The notes: generated by a model from the sequence alone, not told the origin. A stretch of 64,000 nucleotides of DNA from Gerris lacustris (GCA_951217055.1 OX578278.1:44653574-44717573); one strand, 5' to 3'. Positions 12,390 to 26,615 are shown, counted from the first letter of the stretch. A program made the numbers and translations.

Positions 12390-13870
12390 ATGTTTTGATT
12401 TTTATGTTTTTTGACAAAATGGCGTTGAAAATTAAACGCTTTCCACAAGTCTTATATATTTTTGTAATCTACTTTTCAATACCTTTCTATTCTTATTTTA
12501 TATTTTTTCTATTCTTATTCATATTTTTTCTTTAGCCTATCAGACCGCACATTTTTCACATTTTTTTATATTTTTTTGTACCAGCGGAAATATAGTTTTA
12601 GAGGGGTGACACACAAAATGTTTATGTTTTTTGAGAAAATGGCGGGGAAAATTAAACGCTTTCTACAAGTGTTATATATTTTTGTAATCTATTCTTCAAT
12701 ACCTTTCATTTGATACCCTACTCAAAATATTAAAAAAATATTTTTTTTCTCGTGGCAGCAATCAGCCGCCATTTTGGATTTCTAGTTAATCGGATCAAAT
12801 TGCTATTCTTATTTTTTTCATTGGCCCACCAGACCGCACATTTTGCATATTTTTCTATATTTTTAGAAACAGCGGAAATATAGTTTTAGGGGGGGGGGGG
12901 GGGGGGGGACACGCAAAATTTTGTTGTTTTTGGACAAATTCGGGCAGAAATTTAAACACTATCCACAAATGTTATATATTTTTGTAATCGACTCTTCAAT
13001 ACCTTTCATTTGATACCCCACTCAAAATTTTAAAAAAATATATTTTTTTCCCGTGGCAGCAATCAGCCGCCATTTTGGATTTCCAATTAATCGGATCAAA
13101 TTGCTATTCTTATTTTTTCATTGGCCCACCAGACCGCACATTTTGCATATTTTTCTATATTTTTAGTAACAGCGGAAATATAGTTTTAGGGAGGGGGACA
13201 CGCAAAATTTTGATGTTTTTTGACAAATTTGCGCAGAAATTTAAACACTATCCACAAGTGTTATATATTTTTGTAATCTACTCTTCAATACCTTTCATTT
13301 GATACCCCACTCATAATTTAAAAAAAATATTTTTTTCCCCGAGACAGGCATTAGCCGCCATTTTGGATTCCCAGTAATCAAATCAAGTTGCTATTCTTAT
13401 TTTTTCTATGGCCCAGCAGACCGCACATTTTTCATATTTTTTTTTATATTTTTAGTAACAGCGGAAAAATAGTTTTAGGGGGGGGGGGGGGAAGGCAAAA
13501 TGGCGAGAGGTTTTTTGACAAAATGGCGCTGAAAATTAAACACTATCCACAAGTGTTATATATTTTTGTAATCTACTCTTCAATGCCTTTCATTTGATAC
13601 GCCACTCAAAATTTAAATAAAAAGAAATTTTCGCGTGACGTGAATTATCTGCCATTTTGGATTTGAACAGCTAATAGTTTTGAGTTCGCTATATTTTTCC
13701 TGTGTGCGCGTCAAAGCGATCTTTAATACTGGAAAGTTTCATGTCTATATCTCTTTTGATTTAAAAGTTAATGGAACCGTACAGAATGACAGACGGACGG
13801 ACAGACAGACAGACATAGGAGCGAAACTACAAGGGTTTCTTTTTTTGGTTTTACCAACGAAACCCTAAAA
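12390..13870 (+). repeat. Tandem array of about 290-bp units
   Basis: AGACCGCACATTTT recurs at about 12543, 12832, 13132 and 13418, giving four units 287-300 bases apart plus a partial unit upstream. Each unit contains, in order, AACAGCGGAAATATAGTTTT or a close match, a G run of variable length, TTAAACACTATCCACAA or similar, a TTCATTTGATACCCCACTC block, and GCCGCCATTTTGGATT. After the last unit come GACGGACGGACAGACAGAC and a GGGTTTC/GAAACCC inverted pair. It looks like a transposon whose interior expanded in tandem. The 60-75-codon open frames inside are shadows of the repeat. Confidence 0.8.
12889..12908 (+). repeat. G20 homopolymer inside the tandem array
   Basis: Twenty G residues in one unit, where the neighbouring units have shorter G-rich runs (about 13190-13197 and 13479-13491). 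Confidence 0.9.
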
Positions 13871-14036
13871 AAGAAATAAAGTGTTTGGCTAATACATGAT
13901 TCATCTTAAAAATTAGTTACAAAATGCGATAGCTTATCTTTTTGGGTAAAAGTGAAGTGATGAGTTTACTGAACAGGAAAAAAAATTTCAGTATAAACTG
14001 TCCAACCGCAACCTAACTTTTCAGTCAAACAAGACT

Positions 14037-14460
14037 TTTTTACTTTCTCATGTACGTAGTATATAATAAGAAGGAAGTATCGTAAAAGGCGCGAAAATTT
14101 GATTTTTTAGATTTTAATGTTTTGAGGTCCTCTGAGTCTATGGCGACATGTGGAGCCTAAACTACACGACCGAATTCGATTAAATTTGGCATACATGTTG
14201 AGAAAAATTATATTTCGAGGAGTAATCGACTAATGAATTTTAGCTCTAAATTTGGGGGTTTATACCCCAAAAACGTGAAAAAAATTATTTCTCCAAAACG
14301 TTTCCGACGATTTTGATTAAAAATTCTTAAGTGTAGTCTATTCAAATACGGATATTATGATATAAGTCGTTTTCCCGGAAAAAATCTAGTTTCAGAGATA
14401 TTGATGAAAATAAATCTGATTTTTTAAAACCTTTGTTGAAAACTTTTTAAATATGCATGT
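14037..14460 (+). repeat. Dispersed repeat family A, copy 2
   Basis: It begins TACTTTCTCATGTACGTAG and runs through GTTTTGAGGTCCTCTGAGTC, AAATTTGGCATACATG and AATTTTAGCTCTAAATTTGG. This is the most complete plus-strand copy. It aligns in order with the minus-strand copy at 32190-32665. No coding capacity. Confidence 0.75.
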
Positions 14461-15797
14461 ATAAAAATATATAATTAAATGAGTTCGACAGATTCGTTTA
14501 TCGGACAGATTTTTTTTTCTTTTATTTGGCATTGACTATACCTAAGACCATCCAGCCATTAATGATAATTATATTTATTTATATTATTATTTTAGCTTTT
14601 GATAAAATTGAAGATTAGTCGATAAACAGAGATAATAATAATGAGATATAGTTCAATTCAAGAGTATTGTACTGAGATGTAGATTTTTTAATAATTTCTT
14701 TCTTGGTTATGTATAGCTTTGCCAGTGAATTATTACATGTTCCAGATCTACTACTGTATTGCACAGACGGCAAAGCTGGATATTTCGGTTACCGATTTTA
14801 TGTAGATACTGCTTGCATATATCCCGTGGTTGGCACGTATAATCTACTAGGCATCGTGTGGCTCTATCATAGTTTTCACAATCTCTACTTGATTTTGCAT
14901 TATTAGCCGATTTTTATATTAGCCCTAGAGTGGGGCAAAAAAGCAGATTTTGTAATTGTTCCTTAATTTTTACATTAAACTCCACCTATATAGTTCAAAG
15001 TACAAAGTTTCAAGTTTCTAGGATTGCTAGAAATGCCTTAGAATTATAATGAGTCAATATCAGTGACATAAAAACAAAACTTTAGGCTCATATATCTTAT
15101 GAGCTAATATGGGTAGAGGTGTGAAATTTTTATTTCTGATTCTGTTTGCAATAAACTTTAACTTATAATTAATTTTACATATCAATATCTTTCAAAAGAT
15201 AATAGAGGGGGGTACAAAATACCTTGAGATGGTTCGGCTGTGGTAGACTTGGCACTGTTGTGCCAGACTCTCGTGAATTGAATTTATTAAATGTTTTAAT
15301 GTTTCAACTTTTGCTATTTATTTGACTGAAAAACATGAATTTTTACATTCTGTGACTTCCTTTGTTTTATTCTGATCAGCATTCAGTCTTGCTTACTTGT
15401 CAGTAACACTTGTTAATCATTATCTGTAAATTGGTCAAAACTGATCTTTGCGTTTAATCAACATAAACTATTGTAGTTCTTGATGTTGAACTGATAAAGT
15501 TTGCTCAAAGTTTAATCGCTCTGAGTAAGATCCATCAAATATTGGTGGAAACATATTTTTTTATTAAATCCTTTACTTACTTACTTTCTGGTTCTTTCAT
15601 TGATTTGTCGTCAATCATTCCTTTTCTTTGTCATTGAGTCCATAGCCACCGCTCCTAATAATCTTCTAAAATGAGATGCTAATTCTTACTTCTTTTTTCA
15701 CTGGCACTAAGAATATTTTTATTTAGATAAATTATTACAATTTAAACACAGTCTTACTTGAGAAATCATATCAGTGAATTTTATATACTCTATAATA
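14461..15797. other. No feature recognised
   Basis: AT-rich sequence with a 67-codon open frame at 14703-14906 that I cannot relate to any family. No partner copy seen in the window. Confidence 0.5.
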
Positions 15798-15800
15798 TCA

Positions 15801-15873
15801 ATGGATAATATAAATAGTCTCTCCACGGAGGTGGAGAGACTATTTATATTTATACTATCCATTAAGATGACCT
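15801..15873. repeat. Stable short hairpin
   Basis: ATATAAATAGTCTCTCCAC pairs with its exact complement across a 4-base loop (GGAG), and outer AATGGATA pairs with TATCCATT around a bulge. The whole structure is about 70 bases, close to a microRNA precursor or a tiny foldback repeat. No second copy is seen. Confidence 0.6.
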
Positions 15874-15920
15874 CCATAGACGCTCTCCCATACCTACTCT
15901 ATAATATTAGATTCTAATAT

Positions 15921-16265
15921 TCATATACTTGGTTCTACTTTCATTAATCTTTGGCCCAATCGCAATTCAAAATTCCGAGCATTGCAACGTTTACTCTTAG
16001 CTGCATTTTTTGTGTCTTGTAGAGCTAGGTTGAAAAGCGCAGGTGCCAGAGCTCTGCTTGGATAACTCCAGTTTCGCATTGAAAGCTTTGCTGCTTTTCC
16101 ACCTACTTTTATCTTAGCTTTAATTTTCACAGAGTTGTTATCCCTACTAATCTTCACAAGCTTAGTTGGTGGGCTAGTTAAATAAAAACTTTGCTCATAT
16201 AAAATGTCATTCCTGTCAACACTATATCAAAAGGTTGCTTCAAATGCTGTGGAGATCCCTCTCCC
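15921..16265 (-). pseudogene. Non-LTR reverse transcriptase fragment
   Basis: Read on the minus strand, the frame contains a VDRNDILYEQ stretch, then KVGGKAAKLS, and then RALAPALFNLALQ. This order matches the palm region of non-LTR retrotransposon reverse transcriptases, where a (D)SVDR motif is followed by KVGG and by QGDALSPLLFNLAL. The first part is interrupted by an in-frame stop, and the invariant GDAL region is changed to SRAL. The YADD catalytic motif expected downstream is not found. The fragment is about 110 residues of a protein usually several hundred long, so it is a dead 5'- and 3'-truncated copy. The clade (CR1-like or RTE-like) cannot be decided here. Confidence 0.7.
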
Positions 16266-17929
16266 CTTGGAGATTTCCAAAATTTGGCACGTTACAAAAA
16301 ATTGGTCAACCGTACCCCTTTGTGGCCTTGGAAGCATTAATCTTAGTATGATACTTTTTTTTTAAAAAAATTATAAGTTGGAAGTCCGGCGATTCTCGCG
16401 CACTCAGATTACGCTGAGATATTTTATTATTATCTTGTTTAACGAATAGGAAACGCGAAAATGTTTCACATAATTTCTTCTGTTTCCTTAAATAAAATCT
16501 TTATGTTTAACTTTCAATGTTAAAAACGTGGACTTCGTAATCTCCTAGCATTGCCGAAAGCATTACGATAATCACCGCGGATAAACTTTAGATTGCTATA
16601 AAGATTTTACTCTAATATTATAAATCATTAAGAAAAAGGTTCATTTGTCAAAAAAAGTTCCAGCCTTTATCTTGGAAAAACGGCAATTAAAAAATCTTGC
16701 CTTCTCTAATTCGCTTTTAATGTTGAAATAATAGCTCTAAGAAAATAAAATGAGAAAGAAAAAAAAGAAGCCTCTACTGTCTGAGATATAGAAATAAGAA
16801 TAATTTCATTATCCTAAATCAAAACGAGATATAACTTAATATTTCACAAACCTTCGGTTATTTATTACAATAGGAAATGGTCTCTCTGAATAACTCTCAT
16901 TTTAGACTTCCATAAAACAATATTTTTTGACTTGAACTAATACTGGAGATTTTATTTATTTATTATTTTTTGTAGATACTATCTTTTTTTAACATGGAAA
17001 AAATGTACATCCAAATGGACAATTTATTGTTTTTAGTTATATTTCATTTAAATATTTAAAAGTGTCTTTAGTCTTACGGTTGGCTAAAGTTTATTTTTAG
17101 GAGTGTATTTAACATAATAAATTCTGTTTTGTGTGAAAAATTTTGTTGAATTGTTAATGTATTAAATTTCGAGTGCTAAATTGAGATTGAATTAAAATAT
17201 GAGTGTTTCTCCTAAGCTTAAGCCAAATTTCTAAAGGAAAAAGCCTTAATAATTTGTTAAAATGTTTAGCATTCTCTTTATACGCTATCATAATACTATA
17301 ATTTTTTTATATGCTCAATCGGTAGAGAAGAAAGAGTAAAAATCAATAGATATAATTTGGCCATAAATAAGTTGTGTAAAAAAACATTGTTTACGGTGAA
17401 AAATCTTATTTGTTCAGTACAAGCAAAACGAAGCTGCCAAATTTTCTTGAATTTGGTATTGAGTAAGCTAATAAGAATAATTTTTGATCCTCTGGAACAT
17501 AATTAACTGCATCTTATGAGATTTCCAGTAAGGGGAAAGATAAAGATCATGTTAAAGTTAAAGAAGGAAAGTTCAAAATAAAAGCCAATTGGCACTCACA
17601 AGAACTAATGAACGGAACGGTTTCTAGTTACACTTCCGAGCCTGGCACGGGACTTCTCCCGATCCGTAGCCAGGGGAAGCAGAAGTGACCGGAGATAACG
17701 CTTCCTTTGGGTGGGGCAGGTAAATATGATTCAAGCTCTTTCTCCAAAGATCGCTCCTCTTCTCCTAAGGAAAAGGTTTCAGAAGGGAGACAAGGATCGT
17801 ACAAATAATATTTAGTGGTTATTTAATAGCTACATTTTTAAATGGATTTGATGGAAAAACAAACCAAATGACACAAAGAAGAAGACAGCAACTTTACACT
17901 CTTGCTACTTGTGTAATTGTACTCTGTCG
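16266..17929. other. Low-repeat DNA; small GC-richer patch
   Basis: Mostly AT-rich. A GC-richer patch at about 17620-17790 (containing CCGATCCGTAGCCAGGGG) occurs only once here and has no supported frame. Confidence 0.5.
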
Positions 17930-18330
17930 CAAAGTTCTAAAATTTATTGTTTCCTCACATTCTTTATTATAGTTAAGTGTGTCACAAGTCAGAGCAAAAA
18001 AAGGAAACAATTTTGAGGGGTTTCGAAAAAGAGTAATTTTTTACAAGCTTTTATTTTACTTGCAATGTATGCACGTATGTATTTGTATGTTCGGATCAAA
18101 TCTTGCAACTGAATTTTAAAGCAGTTATCCTCAACTGATTGAATTGAAACTTTGCATACACGTTTGGATGACAATGCATGTTTAGCTAAGTGAAGTCATT
18201 CTAAATCCAATATGGCGGGCAGTTTAAGATGGTGGACTATTTATTTTAAAATCACGCCCATGATATGGGTTTATCAAATGAAAGGGTTTGCTGAGAAGAA
18301 TACGAATAAAAGCTTATTTTTTAAAAATAT
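17930..18330 (+). repeat. Transposon-like dispersed sequence
   Basis: The stretch has GATTGAATTGAAACTTTGCA followed by CCAATATGGCGGGC and TTATCAAATGAAAGGGTTTG. The same kinds of blocks, in the same order, mark several families in this window (for example at 12390-13870 and 48176-48865). Boundaries are not clear. Confidence 0.4.
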
Positions 18331-19490
18331 TTTTTTATAATCAACTTATTATATTAAAACTCCTAATTGTTCTTAAACATCTAAAAAATTATAATATTTC
18401 CTTATTTTTTTTTTTAGGGTGTTTTTTGAAAACTTCTAAAAATGGCCAAGACTACCCTTATATTTAATGGTATCGAAAAATAAATATTATTTAGAAAAGT
18501 GGTGTAAAATTGCCAAAAACGGATAAATATTATTTTATTATACGAAAGTAAAATTAATTACCTAATAGGTACCTACTTAATAACCAAATATTATGCTAAC
18601 ATAATAAAATAAAGTCTTTTAAAATCGAAATACGTAATTAATAATTAATCTTCAAACCTTTTTAGAAAAAATATATCTAAAAAAAGAGTGTTCCACCCAT
18701 TTAACTGTATTGATTAGAGAATAGCTATAAATGAGAGGTGGTCGTTCCAGAGCGTCCTAAGAGTCCAGTTGTAACAATTATGGAATACTTTTTATGGTGA
18801 TATCTTAATCAAAAAGTTTATGCCAAACGGCCAAACGCCTGGATCATTGCTAATATTCCTCTTGAGGACTTTCAAAATGTTTGTAAAAATGTATCTAAGA
18901 GTCGATATTTGTGCAGAAATATGTGGTAATACATTTGAATAATCTATATTTTTTTTTTTTTTTAGTTGAGGTTCTTGCGATACTTTTTCTTCTAATTAGC
19001 ATTCTTAATTACTTTTAGTGATGATTAACGATAAATTTATTTTCTTATGTTAGTTATTAAGTAATAGCTAATTTTGAACTAATTAAATCTAAACCACATT
19101 TATAAAAAAATAAAATATTGATACCATTAAAAAATAAGACAAATTTAGAAATGGTAATTTTTCCTGGGAAATCATTTTCCCAACTATATCGTGGGAGACC
19201 GTGTCGTGTTTATCCCAGATTTGCTTTTGAAAATATAACTTCATGTATCAATTTGACAGAGAAAAATTCTTTCGTTTCAAAAAATTAATGTTGTGGTCTA
19301 CCAAAAAGTTCTAAACTAACCGTATCGTAATGGGCCCCTTGTTCTGTTTTCTTCATTAACCTCAAAAAAGTATTAACAACTCTAAACCAATGAAATATTA
19401 CGTGTGTTTTAATATAAAAAAAACTTGTTCGTTTTCTCTTTTGTTTTTGATTTATGCAAAAAATTTTAATGGGAAAGTTATTTGACTAAA
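18331..19490. other. No feature recognised
   Basis: AT-rich with a T run at 18949-18963. No protein-like frame, no repeat partner seen. Confidence 0.55.
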
Positions 19491-19519
19491 GGGGGGGGGG
19501 GGGGGGGGAGGGGGGGGGG
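19491..19519 (+). repeat. Long G tract (G18 A G9...)
   Basis: Twenty-nine bases that are all G except for A residues near 19509 and the end. It can form a G-quadruplex in principle. It follows an AT-rich stretch and precedes GC-richer unique sequence. Confidence 0.9.
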
Positions 19520-20709
19520 AGAACGAGAGCGTAACGAAATAGCATGGCGTGGGCAGATGCAGGGCCTACAGAGTAGGGGTTTTAAAGCTTAGAGAAAAAA
19601 CGACAGAGAGAGGAAGGTCCTGGGAGCGTTTTCATATCTGGCCCTGATATAATGTGTCCCAATGTACAGTTGTAATCCTCTAGGGAGAGGAGACTGGGGC
19701 CCTTTGTCCGTTAGCTACATTTGCCGGAGCCCTTCACAGCCCAGTAATAGCCGTAGGGCGACACAGAGAAAAGCCTGATATAACAGAGCTTGCTTTATTA
19801 ATTCACTCTCTGATCAATATGATACAGGCAGGATATGAGCGACGTGATGTGAGAAGAACATTCGTGGATCTACTGCCACACCCATCGTAGATTTTCCATC
19901 TGTATAAATCATGCCAATTTGTTTTAAACTGGAGAGAAAAAAATCAGCATAACGTCCCCCTTGCAGCCCTCATGCATTTTTTAGGTCTATGTTTACTCTA
20001 TTGCTTTTTTTTGTCAAACCAGTCATGAATAAACATTATGCATTGAAATAAGATTAAATATATTTTTAATAATATATTTTTAAAATAAATATATCCTATT
20101 ATTTAACCTCTATACTAACTATAGGGACAACCGAGGTAGTAAGGCTTGTGCTGATGTCAAGTAGGAAAGGTTGCTATCAACTTTCTAATATTCATACTCA
20201 GTTGCGCGGCAACATTGACAACAAAATAGAAAATTATTGAATAAGACAATTTTATCTTCCCTTGGCCAAAAAGTGTTGATGTAGTGTTACAACCGCTGAA
20301 CTTGAAGAAAAGTTCAAGCCCAGATTGTGCTCCGTACTTGAAAGAAATCGTTTAATACATGACATCTACATCTCCCATATTTTCCTAAGAATATGTTCTG
20401 CTCTGGTGCTTCAACGTTTGTTGAACGTGGGTGGTTCGCTGCATTTGGTGTCACTCGTGTTACGCCATTATAATCAATGTCCTTGTCAGGCAGAAGCCAT
20501 TGGAATGCATGTGGTTATAATCATCCTGTCAGCATCTTTATCTGCCAGCAGCTCTAGCATTTTACTTCTCTCCAGGTGTATCTTTAGCATGTCAATGAAT
20601 CGAATTGTTGTCTTGAAATCAATTTTTAATTTGAGGCTAATAGTCAAGTAAAATTGTCGTAAAAATGTAGGATTTTTTGGTACGTTGTTTATGACTGATG
20701 GCTAATAAT
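19520..20709. other. Low-repeat, mixed-composition DNA
   Basis: Composition is less AT-rich to about 19930. A 108-codon open frame at 20325-20651 predicts a Ser/Leu-rich product that I do not recognise. No supported gene. Confidence 0.5.
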
Positions 20710-21250
20710 CTCAGAGCAAGGAAGGGGTAGAGGGAGCAATGCGTTTTAAAAAGTGGTTCATTATGCTCCCCATATACTAACGCTTTCTAGCGAGCTCAAT
20801 CTGATCTAAAGTGATCACGTGGTCACTGGTCCTTGTCTTATTGGTCTATTCCTTGTCTTTCTGTCCCCACAGACGGTTGTCAACAAATCCTTATCACTAG
20901 CAGTTATTTGATACCTTACTCAAAGAAGATTGCTATTGGTTATCTAGGATCTGTTACACGTTTATTAACAACGATAGTGCCTTTATACAAGTAATAAGGT
21001 TAACAACAAACATTAAAGTACATATTTATGAAGAAAACTGTATTAAAAATAAAAATATTAAATGTCGTAAGAAAATATCACTTATTCTTATCAGCTGATA
21101 TCAGATATATTTCGAGTTTTTATCGAGATATCGATATTGTTTCACCAAACTGCCGCTTGAAAGTGTTAGTATATGGGGGGAGCATAATGAACCACTTTTT
21201 GAGACCCAGATTCTATAGTAATGTTCCCTCTACCCTTTCCTTGCTCTGAG
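20710..21250. mobile_element. Family F MITE, copy 1 (541 bp)
   Basis: The ends are inverted: CTCAGAGCAAGGAAGGGG on the left and CCTTTCCTTGCTCTGAG on the right, and inversion extends inward over roughly 80 bases including CATATACTAA. The flanks CTAATAAT (20702-20709) and CTAATGAT (21251-21258) differ by one base, consistent with an 8-base target duplication. A second copy in opposite internal orientation is at 47098-47679. No transposase. Confidence 0.8.
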
Positions 21251-21394
21251 CTAATGATAAATCTAAGTTTTCGACCTTGGCAGACCTCTGGATCATTGTG
21301 AAATATTTTTTAAAAAATCGCTAAATTTTCGACGTTTTTTAGGTTTTCGTAAATTTTTACCTCCAAGGACCCATCATAGGTAAATGCGAATGTA

Positions 21395-21665
21395 TTCTCT
21401 TTTAAAGAAGACCAAATTAGTAACACAATGAGATCAAAATGGTTTCTACAAATTTAATACTTTATAAAATACAGCTGTTCAAAGTTTCCTAAATAAGTTA
21501 ATTTAAGAGTTTTTTTTTTTTTCAGTTTTCACCACTTTTGACACTAAATAACCTATTTTTGGGGGCAAAAATAACTATATAAATTTTTAAAGTAGGCTAC
21601 ATTTGCAACAAATTAAGATCAAATTGGTCTCTGCAGACCCTATACTTTTCGTGATACAGCTGATC
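21395..21665 (+). repeat. Direct repeat, two diverged copies of about 85 bp
   Basis: A block with GATCAAAATGGTTTCTACA and ATACAGCTGTTCAAAGTTT is repeated about 180 bases downstream as GATCAAATTGGTCTCTGCAG and ATACAGCTGATCAAATTT. The second copy is preceded by TTTTTAAAGTAGGCTACATT, which resembles the arms of the inverted repeat at 51554-51929. Confidence 0.6.
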
Positions 21666-21669
21666 AAAT

Positions 21670-23443
<1,774 letters not shown>

Positions 23444-23875
23444 TTCGTATAAGAATTAAGTTTTTAAAAAGTTTATTTTAAACTTGCAAGTACAAATTTT
23501 ACTTTATTGGCTTTAAAAAATTATAACAACTCAATAAAGGGTTCTCAATTATAACTAATGCCGACTAAATTGTATGCCTTATTGTAGTGTGCAAAACTAC
23601 ACGGTATTAGTCAAGCAAGAATGGTGATGTGAGAGCACCGTCTCTGATACAGCCCTATATCTGATTTTCTTGATTTGGTATAGGTACAGAGTTGGGTGGG
23701 CATCGTCGGGTCTCTGATGAGTCGGACGCGACGAAACGATGGCGAAAACATGGCGAAAACGAAAACTTGGCGTAATGCCGAGCCAACATCTTTGTGACGT
23801 AATGTCTGATGTTGGAACAGTTCCTATGGGTCACGCTTGCGTGGCACATTCCTTGGTGTCTCTCACTAACACTAA

Positions 23876-23876
23876 T

Positions 23877-23954
<78 letters not shown>
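23876..23954. repeat. (AT)n microsatellite
   Basis: About 79 bases of AT/TA dinucleotides with one phase shift near 23887. Confidence 0.95.
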
Positions 23955-23956
<2 letters not shown>

Positions 23957-24734
23957 GTTTTTGATGATTTAAAAGAAATACATAATTAATTTCCACAAAG
24001 CGAATTAAAAAAAAATCCAAAGCACTGTGAGTCGTAAGCTCATCACTTTTATCTTTTATTCATATTTCGTAAAAACTTCTTTCTTGCATAAAGTTACTTT
24101 TTATTTAAAACAATAAACCCTATGGGAGTTGGTTAAAAGAGAGTGGAAAGAGAGAGATTGAAATATTTTTGTTATTCTCTCTGGATCAGAGGACATTAGA
24201 TTTTCATGAGCACGTACTTTGCCTTGCTTCAGTCTCCAAACAACAAAACGTTCGAAAAAATGTTTTTCATAACTTTTTATAACATCTTAGGTTTTTTTAT
24301 GGTAATGCTAAAAGCCTTGTTTTAATTTCGTGCTGTCACAAGTTTATATTATACTGGATAAACAAAAATGCTAGGTTAGAATTAGAATATTCGGATTTTA
24401 TTTTACTAAGGTCTGCAGGGCCAAAGTACCCTTTTAGTCTCGAGAGTTCGTCTTTTTCCGTTACAACATTTATTTCTAAGGCGAAGATCGGGACTGTGGG
24501 AATTTGCAAGTAAGCAAGATGGATCCATCAGTAGTTGGCTGTAGCTCTACACACTCCCAAAGATGTCCCTTGCAGTGGGAGCGAAACCTTGGATGTGGAT
24601 TCATCCCTTAAAACGCGGTGTCCATCTAAAATCTGTTTTGTTATGACAATTGCCTTTGTGTTCCGACATCTCTTATTCTGAAGATATTTTCGTATTCTTT
24701 CCAATTATTTCCTTTTATGGAGGTTACACTCTTA
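23955..24734. other. Low-repeat DNA, no gene recognised
   Basis: A moderately GC-richer part at about 24410-24660 has no open frame of note. Nothing else seen. Confidence 0.5.
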
Positions 24735-24897
24735 AGGCCCATACACGGTCAAAATGTTTGCGCAAACATTTTGACCATGTATGGGGCTGTTTGATGTTTG
24801 TGCAAACATGATATTTGACGTGTATGGTCCAAAATTTGCCCGACATCAGGTTTGCGCAAACTTATTGCGCAAAATGTTTGATCGTGTATAGGGGCCT
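24735..24897. mobile_element. PIF/Harbinger-type MITE, 163 bp
   Basis: Left end AGGCCCATACACGGTC and right end GATCGTGTATAGGGGCCT are imperfect inverted copies. TTA stands directly outside each end (24732-24734 and 24898-24900), the 3-base target duplication of PIF/Harbinger elements. The interior repeats a TTTGCGCAAAC-type palindrome three to four times. No coding capacity. Confidence 0.75.
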
Positions 24898-25159
24898 TTA
24901 CTCCTTTATAATTCTCGTACTTTCTATCCCTTGTTAAAAAGGACGGCTGCTGGCTATATTGGAATAGTACTCTGCGTGTCTTGTCTTGTACTATTTATGT
25001 ATATCACACTGAAAAAACACATAGAAATAAACATAAAATTATTCTGAAACTAAATGAAGAAAGAACCTGCCCAGAGAAAATGGTATTTCTGTGTAAAACT
25101 GTTTTTAAAAAAAATAGAAAGTTTTTTTTGTCATATCTTGTAGTTTTTATGTATTTAGG

Positions 25160-25520
25160 AACGCGGCAGCGTTCCGCCCCGCCAAGTCAAAAAGTCAAAA
25201 TTGCACAAAAGCTGCCAGTGTATATATACTGTAGGTGACAAACTAGGGTTTTTGAGGGTCTGCAGCGTGGAATACGTGCAAGCTACCTAAATTATTTTTT
25301 AATATCTTTGAAGGCCGTGTCCTGTAGATCAAAATAAAAAAAAAATGTCGAAATCGGTTAAGTAGAAGTAGAGAAAAATAGGTTTTAAAATGGTAGTTTT
25401 GATGACTTCTTATTCTTATTCTTATTCTTCCTTCATTTTACGTTGACGCACCTACAGCCTAAACTACTGAACCGATTTTAATGAATGAGGGCTTTTTGGA
25501 TTCGTCTAGGGCCCTAAGTG
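25160..25520 (+). repeat. Transposon-like dispersed sequence
   Basis: It starts near GAACGCGGCAGCGTTCCG, a GC-rich inverted motif, and includes AAATCGGTTAAGTAG, a (TTCTTA)n stretch and CTACTGAACCGATTTTAATG. These are features of non-autonomous insect elements, but no second copy lies in the window and the ends are not defined. Confidence 0.35.
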
Positions 25521-25688
25521 CATCCCCCCCCCCCTACAACGAATCAACTTATTCCATTCCTACGTTGAATGTGGAACGAGAAACCAAGCTAGGAAACAGT
25601 CTTAGAAGGGAAGAAACCAAGTAAACGTCATGCGAAGTAGTGAGCCTATATTATATTATTGCATATAAAAATAATATATATACATCAT

Positions 25689-25842
<154 letters not shown>

Positions 25843-26240
25843 ATAATCATAACAATAAATATAAAAATATATATAATAATAATATATATTATTGTAATTA
25901 TACCATTAGTTATTTTTAACATATATATACTTTATAATTAAGGTAGGTATAATTAAGACAATATTAAGGGGTCACTTAGTTACTTATATAAGGTCAGGAT
26001 CCAGCTGGATATGCGCAAATGATAGCAACGTTAGTGTATCTAGGTGGCCAAATGCTGCTAAAAATCTTTATATGCTCCTACTATAAGAATGTTAAGTTCT
26101 TTCAATGTCATAGGTCTCGTAGTTCTCCAATCTCCACATAGACCTTGTCCAGCTCTTAACTTCACTTTTATTTGACTATAATGTGTGGGAATAAACAGTT
26201 TAGAGAATCCTTCCTTAGGGACCGTACAAAAAGTCATGAA

Positions 26241-26405
26241 ATCTGACCAAAAACCACTTACGTGGTAAAAAAAACTCCCCGCCAAGTCTGTGGTCCAAAG
26301 AAGTTGTGAAATCAACTTTCTGTCCCGCCAAGTGATGTTGGCACTTTCTCCTGATCCAACACTGTCAACTTGAATATTTATCAGCTTATTCTCCTTGGCG
26401 GTGTG
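26241..26405. repeat. Left arm of a 165-bp inverted repeat
   Basis: It is the inverted copy of 26616-26780 with about 95% identity and a 210-base spacer. A 131-codon minus-strand frame (26058-26453) spans this arm and continues outside it. I do not recognise the product. Confidence 0.85.
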
Positions 26406-26615
26406 AGGAAAGCCTTTTAACAGTGTTGTTGAAGGCTCTTCTCGATGCCACAATGATCATCGCTGTAAATCTTTCCCATTATCAAAAAGCAAATATAATA
26501 GAAATAAGTAATATTCAAATTAAGCTTTCAAGGAATGACCCCATGCAACTACTACTTTCTTTGCAGAGGATGCGTAGGTAGAATACAACCAGTTAACTTT
26601 GAGTAGTATTGCAGG

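Noticed and set aside
12390..13870. Regular repeats considered as a CRISPR array or satellite-encoded genes
   Set aside because: The units are about 290 bases, have no unique spacers, lie in eukaryotic DNA, and match transposon-type sequence.
15921..16157. Considered as a host gene
   Set aside because: The order of motifs is that of a non-LTR reverse transcriptase with a stop codon and lost catalytic residues.
26058..26453. A 131-codon minus-strand frame considered as a gene
   Set aside because: It overlaps an arm of an inverted repeat and I recognise no family. I kept it only as a note to the repeat.
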